DNA of 64,000 nucleotides from Camarhynchus parvulus. Taxonomy: Eukaryota > Chordata > Aves > Passeriformes > Thraupidae. Every line of letters starts with the position of its first letter. Position 1 is the first letter of the stretch. A program made the position numbers and the translations under genes. Below the pieces are notes generated by a model. The model did not search any database, was not told the origin of the DNA, and saw nothing but the letters and a program-made list of their open reading frames with translations. Shown piece after piece: positions 1-13,840 of the stretch. The stretch covers positions 6,893,321 to 6,957,320 of the forward strand of contig NC_044577.1 in the NCBI RefSeq assembly GCF_901933205.1, in the 5' to 3' direction.

Positions 1-6
1 AAGCTT
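1..6. other. HindIII site at the window's first base
   Basis: The window opens with AAGCTT, the HindIII recognition site. For an arbitrary start this has about a 1 in 4,096 chance, so the start may be the cloning junction of a HindIII BAC or similar insert rather than a biological boundary. The last bases of the window show no such site. Confidence 0.5.
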
Positions 7-3000
7 GCCCTGGTGTCTATTAATGAAGGTACACAACCAGAAAGTAGGAGAAACGTGGGTGTTTGGCAGTCCCCAGGATGCTAAAAAACCCCCACAAAAA
101 CATGAGAAATTAATTATTAAATCTTCTCAACATTCTTCCATCTTTCAAGCACCAAGGCCAGGATTCTGAAATTTATGTAGCATTGTATTCAGATGTAGGC
201 TCTAGAGTACTGAGCAATAAACTTATAAATATTAGACTCAGAAATTTTCTGTTCCCAGTGTTTTGTTTGGTACTAATTCATGTTGTTCTCAACTGTAGAG
301 AATGAAAATGTGTTTGAGTGGGAGTAGAAATGACAGAACTGTGAGTGATATAGTCTCTGTCAAAGGAAATTAGTGGCAATTGTCCAAGAATGCAAGTGCA
401 GAATATTTAGACCCATTTGTAGTCCACATTTATTAGACTGATTAGCTGTTACACACAACACCTAATAACTTTTTGAAGTCACATATTTGATATGCAAAAC
501 CATGCAGATGCAAGTATGAAAAGCTTATGACACAGCCTGGATACTTAGGAACTTGCTGCTTGTCTGTCACTTGCTACCTTTTGCAAGGTAATCTGAAAAT
601 TCTCAAGTGTATGCAGCAGCAGTACTGATAGAGACTTCAAATTTGTGAGAAATCCAATTGTTTTCTTTCAAACATTCTGAGGTGGTTTGTTTTATTTCCA
701 AGTAAGGCAGGAATTGAGTGCCAAGGTTGTGAGCTAAAATGAGAATATACAGTAGTGAATTAGCAGGGAAAGGTTACTAGAAATGTTTTAGAGTTGAAGC
801 AATTACTTATAGTCTGTATACTATCCAGTTCCCCCCCTCAATTTATTTTCTTGTTTCATGGAATAGTGTGTAAATAGACACAAACTGTGCTACATCAGTT
901 TCACAGTCCTTTGTAGTTTCCCCCACACATTTTTATTGGAGGTACTTCAAATCTTGGTGCTTTGTTCTTAGCGGATATCTCCAGAAATACTGAACATTTT
1001 GGGACTAAGTTTAATTTCCAGTTTCATGGAAGTTAACCTTCAGATTGCTGTATAGGAGTGATAAGAATGTTTAGAAAGACAGAGAAAGCAGTAGTCCAAA
1101 ATCCGAGGTGGAGGCTTTGATTGCTTCCTTTCGGTCTCAACCAGCATAATTTCAATACAGACTGCCAGTGCTAGATTCTAGAAAGTCTCAAAAATAAAAA
1201 AAAGTCAAAAGTAGTCAGAGAACAGCTCCTTCCCTCCCTCCCCCTCTCCTCTCCAAGATCCACATGGGAGCATATCCTGGGAATCAGGAACATTGATGTG
1301 GAAGGTACATCAGGAGTAATCAGGTCTAGTGGCCTGGCACACTGCTGTTATTAATTATTGACTACTCACAGTGACCTTCAAGCAGTACTTCAGACAGAAA
1401 AGACAGAATGGGTCACACTAAAGCTATCGACTCCCCCCAGAGAGGGTTCTCTGTTCCTGCACAGATAGCTGCAGTAATGAAATAAAGTGAAGTTACATAG
1501 CGTTTGGAGTGCACACTTGACCTGAAGACACAGCAACTCATCTTTTCTTGACATTATTCTCAAGTGAATTAAGAATTTAATTACAAATTTTGACTAAGTC
1601 ATTCCATGAGAAGCAATTCAGGAACTCTTTCCTCTGAAGATTATGAACACATAGATAAGCTAAAGAGTTACAGATAAAAGTGCTTCAAAATAGGAAAGAA
1701 GTTGTGATTTTTTGAGAGTCAATTAGAGGACATTAATAGCCCAAGGAACAGAAAATAGGAAAATCTAAAGAGTTGAAAAAGCACTGGAAATTATTCTGTT
1801 GAATTGCAGTAAAAAGAATGCTATAGGCTATTCAATAAAAGCACACAGGGAGTGATTCAGCTCAGTTCCTAAGTTATTAATAAATTACCTTAGCACTCCC
1901 TTAGAAATCATAATATAGAGCTACATGGAGCAAGGACAACATAATTCAGCAAACCTTCATCTGTGCTTAAACTGGAAATACTGCATGCCTTACAAGAATA
2001 AAGTCATTCAAGTAGATTTCTCAAAGAGCTAACTTGGTTTCTCAAGCCAACTTTTTTGAAAAGGAGCAGAAAACCTACCTCACCCAGCCAACCACTACAA
2101 CCATTTTTCAGGGCAGCAGAACACAAAACAAGAGCTCAAACTTTTCTGTATGCTGAGCTAATTAAAGGAGTAGATTGCATACTAAATCTGATAATTAAGC
2201 TGATATCAAAGCCCACAAAGCTACTAGCCTTATTCTGATCTGTTAAAGCAGATCAAACCACAGTGAGGATAAAAAAAAAAAGAAGAGGTTTCTTGATATG
2301 AAAACCTATATACTTAAACATGACATACCATGTTGTAGGAAATCCTCCTACACAACTGAAGATTTAACTTCTAAAACTGCTTATAAATATTAATACAATA
2401 TCATAATCCATTTAATTCTCAACATCTTTCTAAATTTGTAACAAGGATTTCTCAAGTCAACACTTTCATCTTCAAATATATGTTAAGATGTGAAGACATG
2501 AGCTGTCACTTTAAACCCACCTGCAGTCTTTAAAAAAGACAGGGTGCAACCTACTGGTGGAGTTACAGTTAATTCGCCAGAAAGCTTCTTGATAAAACTC
2601 TAGAGAATCAAAAATCAGGTTTACTCACACATAGTCTTGAAAGCACTGATTAAATAGGGTCAGTCTTGGAAACCTTTCCTTCTCTGATACAAAAATAATA
2701 TCTGAATTTGGGGATCTTCAGGTAGAGTTTACACAGTACTAACAAAACTAACTTGGGCATTACTTGAATACATGTCCCAATAACAAGGACTGTCTCCTAA
2801 TTTACTGTCAGAATCTTTGTGACAGAGCACAAACTTGCTCAATTGCTTTGGAAAAGAATGCTCCCCTACTCAGAAAGGATCAGGAAACATAGAAAGTGAT
2901 GAGAAGTTTATGAAAATTAGGACCAAGAGTTAACAGTGTTATTATCAACTAGTTCTATGTCTCCTATGTGATGTTATCCTAGTTATCATGCTAAAAAAGG

Positions 3001-3986
3001 CCAACATTAATTAGAGCAATAATGACTTTCCCTGTTTTTCAATCCAAGAAATCAGCAGATGAACAATTCATATAATTTATTCTTTTACTTGGCTAAGGAA
3101 AGCCACAGCAATTTACAAGAGACATCATTCCAAACTCTAACCAGTAGTGTTTGCCTCCTTTAATAATTGAATAGTGAATTATTTGAATTATATACCTTTC
3201 TATATTAAGACTTATGAGGTCCATAACTCCCAAATACTTGGTTAATTATCTTTAGAGCTCTGGCATTCCTATTAAAACTTGAAATACACATTAAAATGCT
3301 GTTTTGGATGGGGATTATGGTTCTCTCTTCACACATAGAAGACCCCAGCATAATCATATATTTAACACATATTAGTTCATAGAGGGAAGCAAGAGAAGTG
3401 CAGCACATTTCTTTCTTAGCAAATACACACAACACAAATTCCACATTATACATACAATCTTAACTTGCAGCATAAGTCTTCCTACTGCCCTGTTAGTGTA
3501 AAAGTCATGACTAATATGGTCATAAGAACAAAGCTGTTAAAATGTTCAAGATAAAATATTAATGCACAAAGTAATCTCCTGCCACACTACCTTAGTACTT
3601 CAGTTTGTAGGGGATTCATCTGAAGAGACGCAGATTTGGGCACCAAGATAGTCCTGAATGTCGATGCAAATTAGCTGTAAATCTTTAACCAGCAACATTG
3701 ACTTCTAAGTCTCAAACATAGGCCACCAATTACATTCTGAACTGTGACAGTACCTCTAAAATACCTGTTTGAACGCCAGAGGCCAGGACAGTTAGCTTTG
3801 AAAACTGGCAATTCACTGATACCATTATCCCTCAAACAATGAAAAAAGAGTTCAGAATTCTTCACTGTAAAGTTCGTAAATATGACAATGTAAGCCAGAT
3901 TTAAATTCACTAAACATTGTAAAACAACAGTGTAATGTCTAATAGAGAAATTAAGTATTCCAACACCTTCTGTTGGGTTTTGGCAG
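7..3986. other. AT-rich non-coding DNA, no gene seen
   Basis: No reading frame longer than about 80 codons is present, and the short ones have no recognisable protein similarity. I see no RNA gene. The stretch has scattered A-runs and a homopyrimidine tract at 1226-1254. The plus strand tends to A and C excess, as in the rest of the first 27 kb, which fits intron or flank of a leftward transcription unit. A diverged repeat could be hidden here and would need a repeat-library comparison to detect. Confidence 0.7.
1226..1254 (+). repeat. Homopyrimidine tract, 29 nt
   Basis: Positions 1226-1254 are an uninterrupted run of C and T (CCTCCCTCC-like). Such tracts can form triplex DNA or bind polypyrimidine-tract proteins; no specific role is indicated here. 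Confidence 0.8.
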
Positions 3987-4197
3987 ATTTTTTTGTTTGT
4001 TTGTTTGTTGTTTTACTTTTAGTTTGGTGTGTTTTCTTTCTTTTTGTTTTTTCTTACCCTTAAAGCACCACCATAATATTATTGTCTTCTCTAAGGTTTC
4101 TTGACATGGGTAGGTTGTGAGTGGTCTATTACTTTGATTTATGGGGTTTTTGTTTTGGATTTTTTGGGTTTGTTTTGTTGTTTTGTTTGGTTTTTTT
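3987..4197 (+). repeat. T/G-rich low-complexity tract with (TTTG)n
   Basis: About 210 bases are dominated by T and G, starting with a TTTG microsatellite run near 3992-4009 and continuing through interrupted blocks separated by a more ordinary stretch around 4060-4140. The apparent minus-strand open frame over it (3951-4262) is a by-product of A/C-rich composition, being mostly Lys, Asn, Gln and Thr. It is one of the few T/G tracts on the plus strand in the first 27 kb, where such tracts otherwise appear as A/C on the plus strand. Confidence 0.75.
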
Positions 4198-6450
4198 ACA
4201 CTGTTTTGATCAACATTCCTGTCCAGAGGAAATTTGAGAAACTTGCCTTGAACATTAAGCATTCAAATGCAGGGTAGGAAAGAGAAACAGACAGAGTCCT
4301 CAGTGTAGAAAGGAGGAAATTAGAAAGTTATTGAAAAAGTAGAACTAAACTTCTTCACTCACACACATTACTAAGAACATAGACCAGTTCTTCCACACAG
4401 TGGTTTGATGGGCCCAGACATTTCAATTAATCACATTGCTTGGCACAAATTGCACACAGATTTCATAAAACCTGCTAACTCTGTAATTTCAATGACTGAA
4501 AAGGCATAAACAGAAGTAAAAGGAGACATGCCTCAGATAACTTAAATACAAAGCCAGGTGTTTCACACCTTCCTTTTTGGATAACAGTCATCTATTTCTG
4601 TATTACAGACATACACACACTACAAAGTAAAATAAACAAATGACAAGATGAATTAAAAAATCCACCAAACCCCAAACTTACAACTCCCTAATTCTTGCAG
4701 GCTGTATTTAGAGTACCACAGCAAGTCCTTCAGCCATGTACAGTGAGCAGCTGTGGAGCTATGGCTGGAACATGTGAAGCAGAAATAGACCCAGCAGATT
4801 TCTGTTTCTCATTGGAGCAGTTTGTGCTACAAACACAACTGCACCACGATTACCACTGCACTCAAATCAGCACACAGCCACAGTAAATAGAGGTGGTATT
4901 CCTGAAATTCTACTTACTTTCTGAGATGTTGTCTACTATCACCCAGTGAGGCTTTAGCACAAAACTACATATAACAGGCACAGATTTCAACACTCATACC
5001 AGATCATCAGCATTGCTTCCGAGGAGACAATTCCACACAAAAATCAGAGGCCCACTATTATAAGCTGGAAAAAACACATTTTGTGTCTGTAAGACTACCA
5101 AGTATCAACATCAAATGGGACTATTACATTAATACATCATTATACTTGAGCTATTACATAGTATTTTGTGGGTTTGAGTTTTTGGTTTGGTGCTTTGGTT
5201 TTTTTTAACTCAGATACAAAGACTGTATTAGTCACATTATTCTTTTTTCTGGGAAACATATCAGGGAAAATAGAAATGTAAGAACACTCCCTGGCATTCA
5301 TCCCTTCCCAAAGCATGACAGAAATTTCTGAACTTTAAGAAAATGTCTTTTGATCCACAGAGCAGCAGTGAAAATCCTTTCTTTATTGGCACGTTTATCA
5401 GAACAACGTTCTGGTTCTTCACATTCCTTGCTTTGTGCATCTACCAGAAAAAGAACAAACCCCTTTAGAATGGCTTCAGTCTCCCAGATGCTTTGTTTAG
5501 ACATCTGCAGTGCCCTGTGAAATCAATCTCACCATGAACATGTCTATATTTAGACCCCTGAACTGCACAAGTATTTCACTGCAGTGTTGCACTTGCATAG
5601 AAATACAGGCTGAGGGCCACCAAAGCTTTGTCCAGTTCATGCTCCGACAACACAGCCTCATTCCTTCTCACCACTTCTCTCCCTCCACTGCCCACTCTTG
5701 CTGTAAATAAGTATATTTTGGCGTTCTTGGTGCCTTCTCCCTCCAGCATCTCTAATGGGGTAGCTATTTACCACACTGCAGCTCATCAGGTGGCTGTCAT
5801 TTCAGTACTGCTTTATGTGCTGCGTACGTCAGATTTTTCATTTGCTGGCAGGAAGTCTGAGCAATGTGTCCTCAGCAAGGATTCACTTATTTCCCTCATT
5901 GCTTCCTGAAGAAGTTGCAAGACATGTATAATCTTTCACAGGATTTCTTGCTGAGTGCTTTGGGCAAATGTGTCGCATTGAGTTATTCTGCTCTCTGATA
6001 GATATTTGAACCTTAAAAAAAATGTTTAAGCCAAGATCGACAGTTTGAAAGTAACAGATCCTTGGAGGAGAGCAGCCTTGAAAAAGAATTACAGCCTACA
6101 GGAGACACAATAAAAGGCCAGGCAAATCTTGTGGCAACACTGTAAACATAGAATAATCATGAAAGAGATATCTAGTAGTAATTTTGTAGAAAAGGGAGAT
6201 TTTGTCCCTCTCCAAAGTTGTTTTCCAGTACCAATTACCACAGAAAATTGCATTATAATTATTCAGAATTCTCACCACAGGGGCTGTCATGTTCCTACAA
6301 CACAGGGGAGATTATGGGTGTCTAAGTGTGCTGCTCTTACAAAAAAGGCTGTAGGGTTGGGACACAAATGGCTTGCCATAAAAACATCAGATATAAGGCT
6401 CTGCTCACTTCCTTTCCATAGGATAGTCATGTTGTTGGGTCTCCTTTTAA

Positions 6451-6471
6451 TCCTTAATAATTTATTAAGGA
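6451..6471. repeat. Perfect AT-rich palindrome, 10-bp arms
   Basis: TCCTTAATAA and TTATTAAGGA are exact inverted complements separated by one base. A small cruciform or hairpin is possible. AT-rich palindromes of this size do arise by chance, so no function is claimed. Confidence 0.8.
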
Positions 6472-9400
6472 CAAAGGAAATCAGACAGATTATGAGTTTT
6501 GAGCCAAGATTTAAACTACAGAAAGTACAATTATATTGCATGTTAGCCTAAGCATAGGAATTCTTACAACCTATTCGTTCAATTCCCCATTCCTTCCTTC
6601 ATAAATAAATGCTCACAATTTGTTTCTCTCTTTAATAAAAGAATTTGTAAAACAGCAATGAAAATTAATCCTTACACACCTCTGTCAGCATAAGCCTTTT
6701 TATCTCCCTCAATGATGTCATTTAAACATTAAGTGCAGAAGGTTGAAGCATAGATTTTTTTTCAAGATTACTTTACTAACAAAAATGAGATTCAGTGCTT
6801 TTCACTGAGGAAAGTGAGCTGGGACATCAAAGTGAGCAGGACCTCACTCAGCAGCTCAGGACACCAACTGTATTCACCCACAGCTAGAGGAACACCACGC
6901 AGACATCCTGATTTAACAGCCTATTCTAGTGACACCAACTGTATTTTGTTTGCATAACTCTAGAAGTGATTCATTTGTTAGAATTTCTTGCTCCTATGAC
7001 TTAAGTATTGTCCTGTTTATGCTGTTAATTTCAAATTTAAGAGCCATAGTGCCCAAAACAGAAGCTTCAGAAGAGGCAGTTAAACAAATCCTTTTATAGG
7101 TCTCCTTATAATTACACCTTTATCATTAATGCAAATGCATCAAGAACAGTTTAAGACCAAAATCCTTCTAAATAGACCAAAAAAAACCCATCTGAAGAGG
7201 ATATCAGTGAATAGCCATTTGAATCACAAAACACCATCATAAATGAACCAGAGACATTCTGCAATCTCTATTGCATCACTCCACTGTTTCAAAGAGTTGT
7301 GTTCTAATAATCTAAAGTCATCTGCAAGAAATTGTCAAACAGACTAGAAAATGTGAATTCAAATGTGATTCAAAGAGGAGCTCAGACTGGTAAAATTGAG
7401 TGGAGTTCCAAAGCCTGAAGTAAATGAAGATTTAGAACACATTCTTTCAAATAAGCTTTAATTCAGGCCTATACTATCTACAACCACAGCTTTATTACTT
7501 CTCTCTCCTCTTTTTGATATTAGCTCACATATTTCACCTTATATTCAATTTGCTGCTGACATCTCAGGTGAGGACAGTGGCTTCCTAAAGGTGATGCAGC
7601 ATTTAACACAATGGGTACTTGAGGGCACTCACTTTAACAGCACACAAACTTTGCATGTTTAGGTAAAGCCTGAGCAGGTACATTCTTTCAAAGTGAAGTT
7701 TTTGCAAAAACACCAGTATTGGGCAATTATCTCTGCCCTCAATTTATTCAATCTAACATGAAATCCATCAGGAGTTTCACACAAAGGCTAAAATCTTGGC
7801 TTTTAGAATCTTATGGCCACATAGCTCAATCTAATTCCTACAGTTTCAAATCGCTTGAATGAACTTCGAAGTTGTGCTAAGTAATAATGTCTTGGGTCAT
7901 TAACTTTAAAACTGCCAGCTTGCCCTCATGATTGCATTTACTTTAATTAATCTAAGGTAGTAATTAATGGCACACTTAACAGAAGGGATTGCTTTAGCAC
8001 ATTGCCAGTTTTTAACAAATAAAGCAATCTTGAAGCGTTTCAAGCAGAACTGGAAATAATCTGTTGCAGGTGGCAAGTGCAGAGACAAAAAGGCCAAGCC
8101 AGTGTTTTGCGGGTTTTTTTCTAAATTTAGGTGCAGCAGGTTTAATTGTCATGCTAAAAAACTTGGCCCACATTTTATCACATTTCTTTTGATTTTTGCA
8201 ATACTAAATTTGATTTATAAAAAAAATTTCAGCATGCATTCATTGCTCTATGTAAAATTATGAAACTGCTGGAGAGAGAAGTGCAGTTATTCTACCATAG
8301 CAATGAGGATATCAAAACAGAACTCGCAAAATAACTGTGTACCAACCTCCCACTACCCTGAACAGCTCTTTTACAAGAACAGCTGGTATTCAGACCACAC
8401 TCTTCCCTCATGCATCTTTTGCAAGGCTTCAGCTTCTGGTGGAACTTTGACCAAGCCAAGCTTTATCCATGGGATGAGCATCTTCAAAACCACTTAACAC
8501 AATCTTTCATAAGTTTTTGAGGGGGAAAAAAAACTAAAAAAGAAAATACTTCTACTAGCAGAAATAAATGTACACATATGAACAGCAGTATGGTATGTGG
8601 TAGAATATTCGTTTTCTAAATACTCTGCTCCACAAAAACAGTAATCCACATGGTGACTTCCAACTTGAAGACTGCTGCTAAATTTTCCAAAGCCAAGAGA
8701 AGTTTATTCTGTCAGCATAGCATTTAAACAAAGTATTTGAAGAGAATGCTGCTTGACAGACCTGGATCAATTACCTGAACTGGCAGATTGTACAACACCA
8801 CATTGACACATGGCAAAATTTGATGCTAGAATGAGGCATCAAGTATAGCTGATATACAAAACAGGAACACAAAAGGAAACTCATCAAGGGGAAAGCTCAT
8901 TTCATTGACTTTTCCTTCTCCATCCTGAAAGACAAAATGAGAGCATAGCCCTACTAAGGTCTGTATGACATTATCACAATAATCATTATCCCAAATGTTT
9001 TCACTGGCAGGAGATGAAAGAATAAAGACCTAGGAAGCCGAAAAAATAATTCCAGATATAAGAGTTCTTTTGGATGATTCAGAAAGAAATCTGTCTGCCA
9101 GTATTAAGAACAATTTACTTTGAGAGCCATCTGTGGGAAATAACTGCACCTGAAGTCTGGCAAAACCCACATTTTTTTCTTAATGACTCATTAGTTCACT
9201 TTCTCCTCTGAGAATGATAAAGCTTCCATTCCTGTATTTGGTGAGGAGGTTAAAATATTGGGAGAAAGCGAGAGAAAAATGGCAAAAACCAAAGGGACAG
9301 CAAAGAACACATGGAAAAAAGTTGCACAGGAAGATGCACCATGTGATCTCAAACCTTTGATTTTTGTATTTCCTTTCATAAGATTATTCCCTGCATCACA

Positions 9401-12400
9401 ACAATATCACTTTTGAAGGAACAGAGCCAAACAAGTCAGACTAAATTAAAGTCAGGACAACTGAAGATTACCTTGTTAATAGCCAGGCAAGATACCAAAA
9501 TTTAAAACAACAGAACACAAATTATCTGCGTTCATCTATATGTACAGAAATACAATAAAATATTGAAAAGGAAAACTAACAACATGCAATGATTTAGAAT
9601 ACTTGAAGCTGGAATAAAAAAAAATGCTGAGCAATGAGCTGTAGCTTACTATCACATAGACAGGAAAAAGTCTGAATCTCAATTACTTAAGAGGTTTTAT
9701 CTCTCTTCTAGAAGGTCTGCCACTATTCCCACCTAAGAGATGCACTTTCCAAACCGCCCCTTCAAATGTAATAGCAACTGGACTGGTCAGTAAATAATGA
9801 AAAATGTCTGACTGAGCTCACTCAGTCAAGGGGCATGATCTGTTTGCTGCACCATTGGTATTTCTATGATGCTATTTTACCTTGGTTTCTCACATACCTT
9901 TTACAGCTTTCATACAGCAGTGTTAACCCAGCACATTTTTAAAGTGGTTTCTTTAAAACTGCATGTTGGACAGCCCCACCCATCATGTTGGTGCAATTTC
10001 AGAGGACACACTTGGGGATAGATTTGGATGTATATGGCATCAAGCTCTGAACTAATGCTTCAGAACAGCTTTGTCACACCTTTTCAAACATGACAATTTT
10101 TTCCCTTTCCTTTGCACACAGACCTCCTACATGGAGCTGAAAACCCCAGAGCTTGTAGTTAAATCATCTGGAAATCACTTCACAAATCAAACCACAGTGT
10201 AATCCTTCCCCTTGACAAGATGTATTTCAGGCAAAGTCTGATAACACACAAGGGCTATCAATCCAACAAATTCCAGGAAAATGTCCACAATAGAGTTTCT
10301 AACTCTCTGTAGGTAATGTCCTTTAAAATTCAGCGTAACATAGTTTAAATAGATATTGAAATTAAAAAAAAAGTCACAAAAAAACCAAGACCCAAATTAA
10401 GCTAGTTTCATACTTCTGCTCCACAGACACTGAATTTAATTTGACGAAATAGTACAACATGTGATACATGCAGAGTGACAGAAGTCACCCAATTTCAGCA
10501 TGCCCACATGTACAGACCTCAGTGATGCCCACAGAGGCTTTTTCTCATGCCCAATCACACTGAACATCAATGAACAGAGTCAGCTGTAATTAGTTCTTGA
10601 CTGGCTTTGCAGCAAGGCTTGCATAGGTTTGTGTTGGGGGCTGTGCTTTTGTGGGTTGAAGTTTTTAAGAGTGAGCAGAATTGGAAATTGTTGGCAGGCT
10701 TACAGAAATAATACAGATGAAGTCTGACAGGAGTCAGAGTGCTAAGCTAAGGCTTGCTGTAATTGAAACATCAGGCAATGGAGAGGCTGATTAAAATCAA
10801 CATTTTCATCTGACTATTTTGGCCCTCAAGGACATGGTCCAGAGACAAAATTGCTAGAAATTAGTCATGCCTTGCTCATTACCCCAAAGGCACAGACTTG
10901 CATACAAGACTTTGAACACATAACTTGAAAAACTCACTGTTGCCCAAATGGGACATTTTTAAAGAAAAGGGACATAAAGAACAAACAAAAAAAACCAAAT
11001 TCACCAAAAGATACAAAAAACCTCACCAGATTTTGACAGATAATATTTCCTTTGTTCCTTTCAAAAGTGTTTTTACTGAACATCTGTTGATTTAATACAT
11101 ATCCTACCCACATCAGGATAAAAATGCATAATTGATCATGTTTTGCCATCACTATACCCAGAAATAGTGTAGTCAGTAACTAAATTTTGGAAAGTCATGA
11201 AGAAATTCTAATACAGATTAAAGTACTGGAAACCAGGTACACAGCTTTTATCTCCATTGCATTATTTGTATAAATCCTAAAGTAAACTAAGCATACATAA
11301 CATACACAAGATGTTGCATCATATGCATGAAATATCTATTTTATATGTATCAAAGCTATAGTAGGAGGAAGAATAAGTCCCTAAAACCAACAAAAATACC
11401 ATTATTTTATTTGAAAGGAATAGTTTTCTTGAATTTTTTAAATTTAAGCTCTGCATACATCAAGTGAAGGCCTAAATTAAGTATAACCAAAGATCATTTT
11501 GTGATCACTAGATTACTAAGGGATGAAGTTACAAGTTTTATTAAACACAAAAGTTTATATTATTAAATAATGAACTAAAATTCAGGGCTTAAAATTTTGG
11601 AGGAAAAATAATTAAGGCAATAATGATTCATGTAGTTTTTGAAATTTCTAATATCAAGCTATGTTTAAAATGTAATCTGAAACTACTGAACAGCTTTTGA
11701 GTTACACATAATGCCAGATGATTATTTAGCCTCTTTCAAAGCGAAGCAAAGGTTATGTTTCCTAGACATTTTTCCCCCTTCTTTGAGTCAGTAAAAAACC
11801 AATAAGGCCTCAAGTCTAGAGAGGTGTCATTTGTTTCCAGACTCATTATTTGCAGAGCCACTAACTTCCTGCAAGAATCTTTCCTTTAAAACAAACATTA
11901 ATTTGTCAAGGGCAGACTAAAACTTTCTCTGTGATGCACACAATAAAAAATTTATTTTGTGAATACAAACTAGTATCCTCAAAGCATGTTTCAGCTGAGA
12001 CCAAACACTGAATGCTAAGATTTCCTATTCTTCCTTATAAATATTGAAAACTGTACATCAAAAAAGGTCTAATGAGAATTCTTTTCCTAAGTTTGCCTCT
12101 AGTATCCAAGATGTACATGCACCAAGACCAACTGCAATGCATCAATATCACATTAACACTAAATAAACAAAGCCAAACAGTCAAAAATTAGTTCTGACAC
12201 TTCCCCCCACAATTTTAATTACTCTAGCAAGTTCTCTAGGAAGATTGGTATTCAGTTGCTGAAAGCAGAGCTGTTGCATGACAAACAGCACCTTACTTGT
12301 GACCAACAAAGCACTCTTTACTGCTCCTGTCTCATGAATAAATATCATAACCAACCTGAGAAGTGGGCTGCCATCAATATAATATGTTTATTATATATAA

Positions 12401-13797
12401 TTCAAATGAGAAAGTTCATTTCAATGATCCATGATATTTAAAATCATGGTGCTTGACTGCAACTATCCGCACCACAGCAGGATACACAGTATGAAGCAAG
12501 AAAGCAATTTCATTTCCAAAGTGTTTTCTGGAAACCAATTTTGAAGTCTTGAAGTAAACAAAAAAACCCCGCTGAAAGACTGCTGTAATAGCATTTTGAG
12601 CCTATTCTACCCATATGCACAACATAACTTCAAATCTTAGTAGCCTGGAAAAGTGATACAATTATAATCCTAATACTGGGGGTTTATTTTTAATATCCTG
12701 AGCTGGGAGGGATCCACAAGATTTTCAGAAATTTCCTTTCCCTCACCGTTAGCTTGGACATGCCAATAAGGAGGGACCTAGAAATAGTCTGTTGGTCAGG
12801 ACAGAGAGCATTTTGCAGATTTTCATCTAAAACGTTAAGAAAAGGGGTTTTTAGAGTGCTGGTCACTCCATTGTCACTCAGAGTCCAGCCCATATTACAA
12901 ATTATGTTTCTGAAGAAATAAAATTTGAACTGACATGCACTCCGCTGAAAAAAAAGGAAATAACCCCCCCACATTGTGTCTGCTGTAGAAAGAAAACAAG
13001 CATCATGCCTGTTTTGAGACCAGAAGTTCATTGTAAAATGTTTTTAGTATACTTAATTGCAAAGATGGGTCAAAAGTTCAGCTACTGATTTAATATTTCA
13101 TTAAGATAGGGGACACTACCCACTCTGGTGACCTGCCACAGAGCACAGATTTAATGACTGAATTCCATCTTCTGAGAATTCTTGATTACAAGGTTACTTC
13201 TGATCCGCAGTCAGACTGAGATGATCTTTTGTTAAAGGTGTGACTTCACAACACACAAAATTGTCATTAGAGAAGGCAGCAGCTTTCTGTTCAATAAAGG
13301 AACATAATTTACATTTTAATTATTGAATCTGGAAAGAACATGTCTGAAGGAGAATTTGCGGCACCATTTAAGACAATTTTTGCAATATCACTAAACTGCT
13401 AAGTTTATGAAACCACTCTGATTAAGTGATAAGCATTTTCTTCTTGAACAGCATGATGCCAACCAAACAGGAAACTGGGGGTCAAATACATTCTCCTTCT
13501 CATTCCAGTAAGGAAATCTAAACCAATCACGATTGCAAAGAATCTACAATTAAACAGAAATTACTTCTCAGAGAATTCTTTATAAACATCATGATATATT
13601 CAAAGTCAGTTATTGTGATAACTTAGGAAGCAACAAGCTTGGAATGAGCAGTATTTGATAACTTCTAATCAGAAGCAATCTAGAAAAAAGAAAAGGTTTC
13701 TTTTTAGCTCAATTTTTGAAAGAGAGCTATGGAATTTGTAAGGACAGTACATTTCTTATATAAAAAACAGATTCTGACTTTTCAAGTATTCCTGTAT

Positions 13798-13840
13798 AAC
13801 AACAAACCCAAAAAACCCCCAAAACAAATGAAAAAATACC
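13798..13840 (-). repeat. A/C-rich low-complexity tract (T/G-rich on minus)
   Basis: The plus strand reads almost entirely A and C here, with runs such as CCCAAAAAACCCCC, so the minus strand is T/G-rich. Orientation agrees with most other such tracts in the first 27 kb. Confidence 0.7.
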
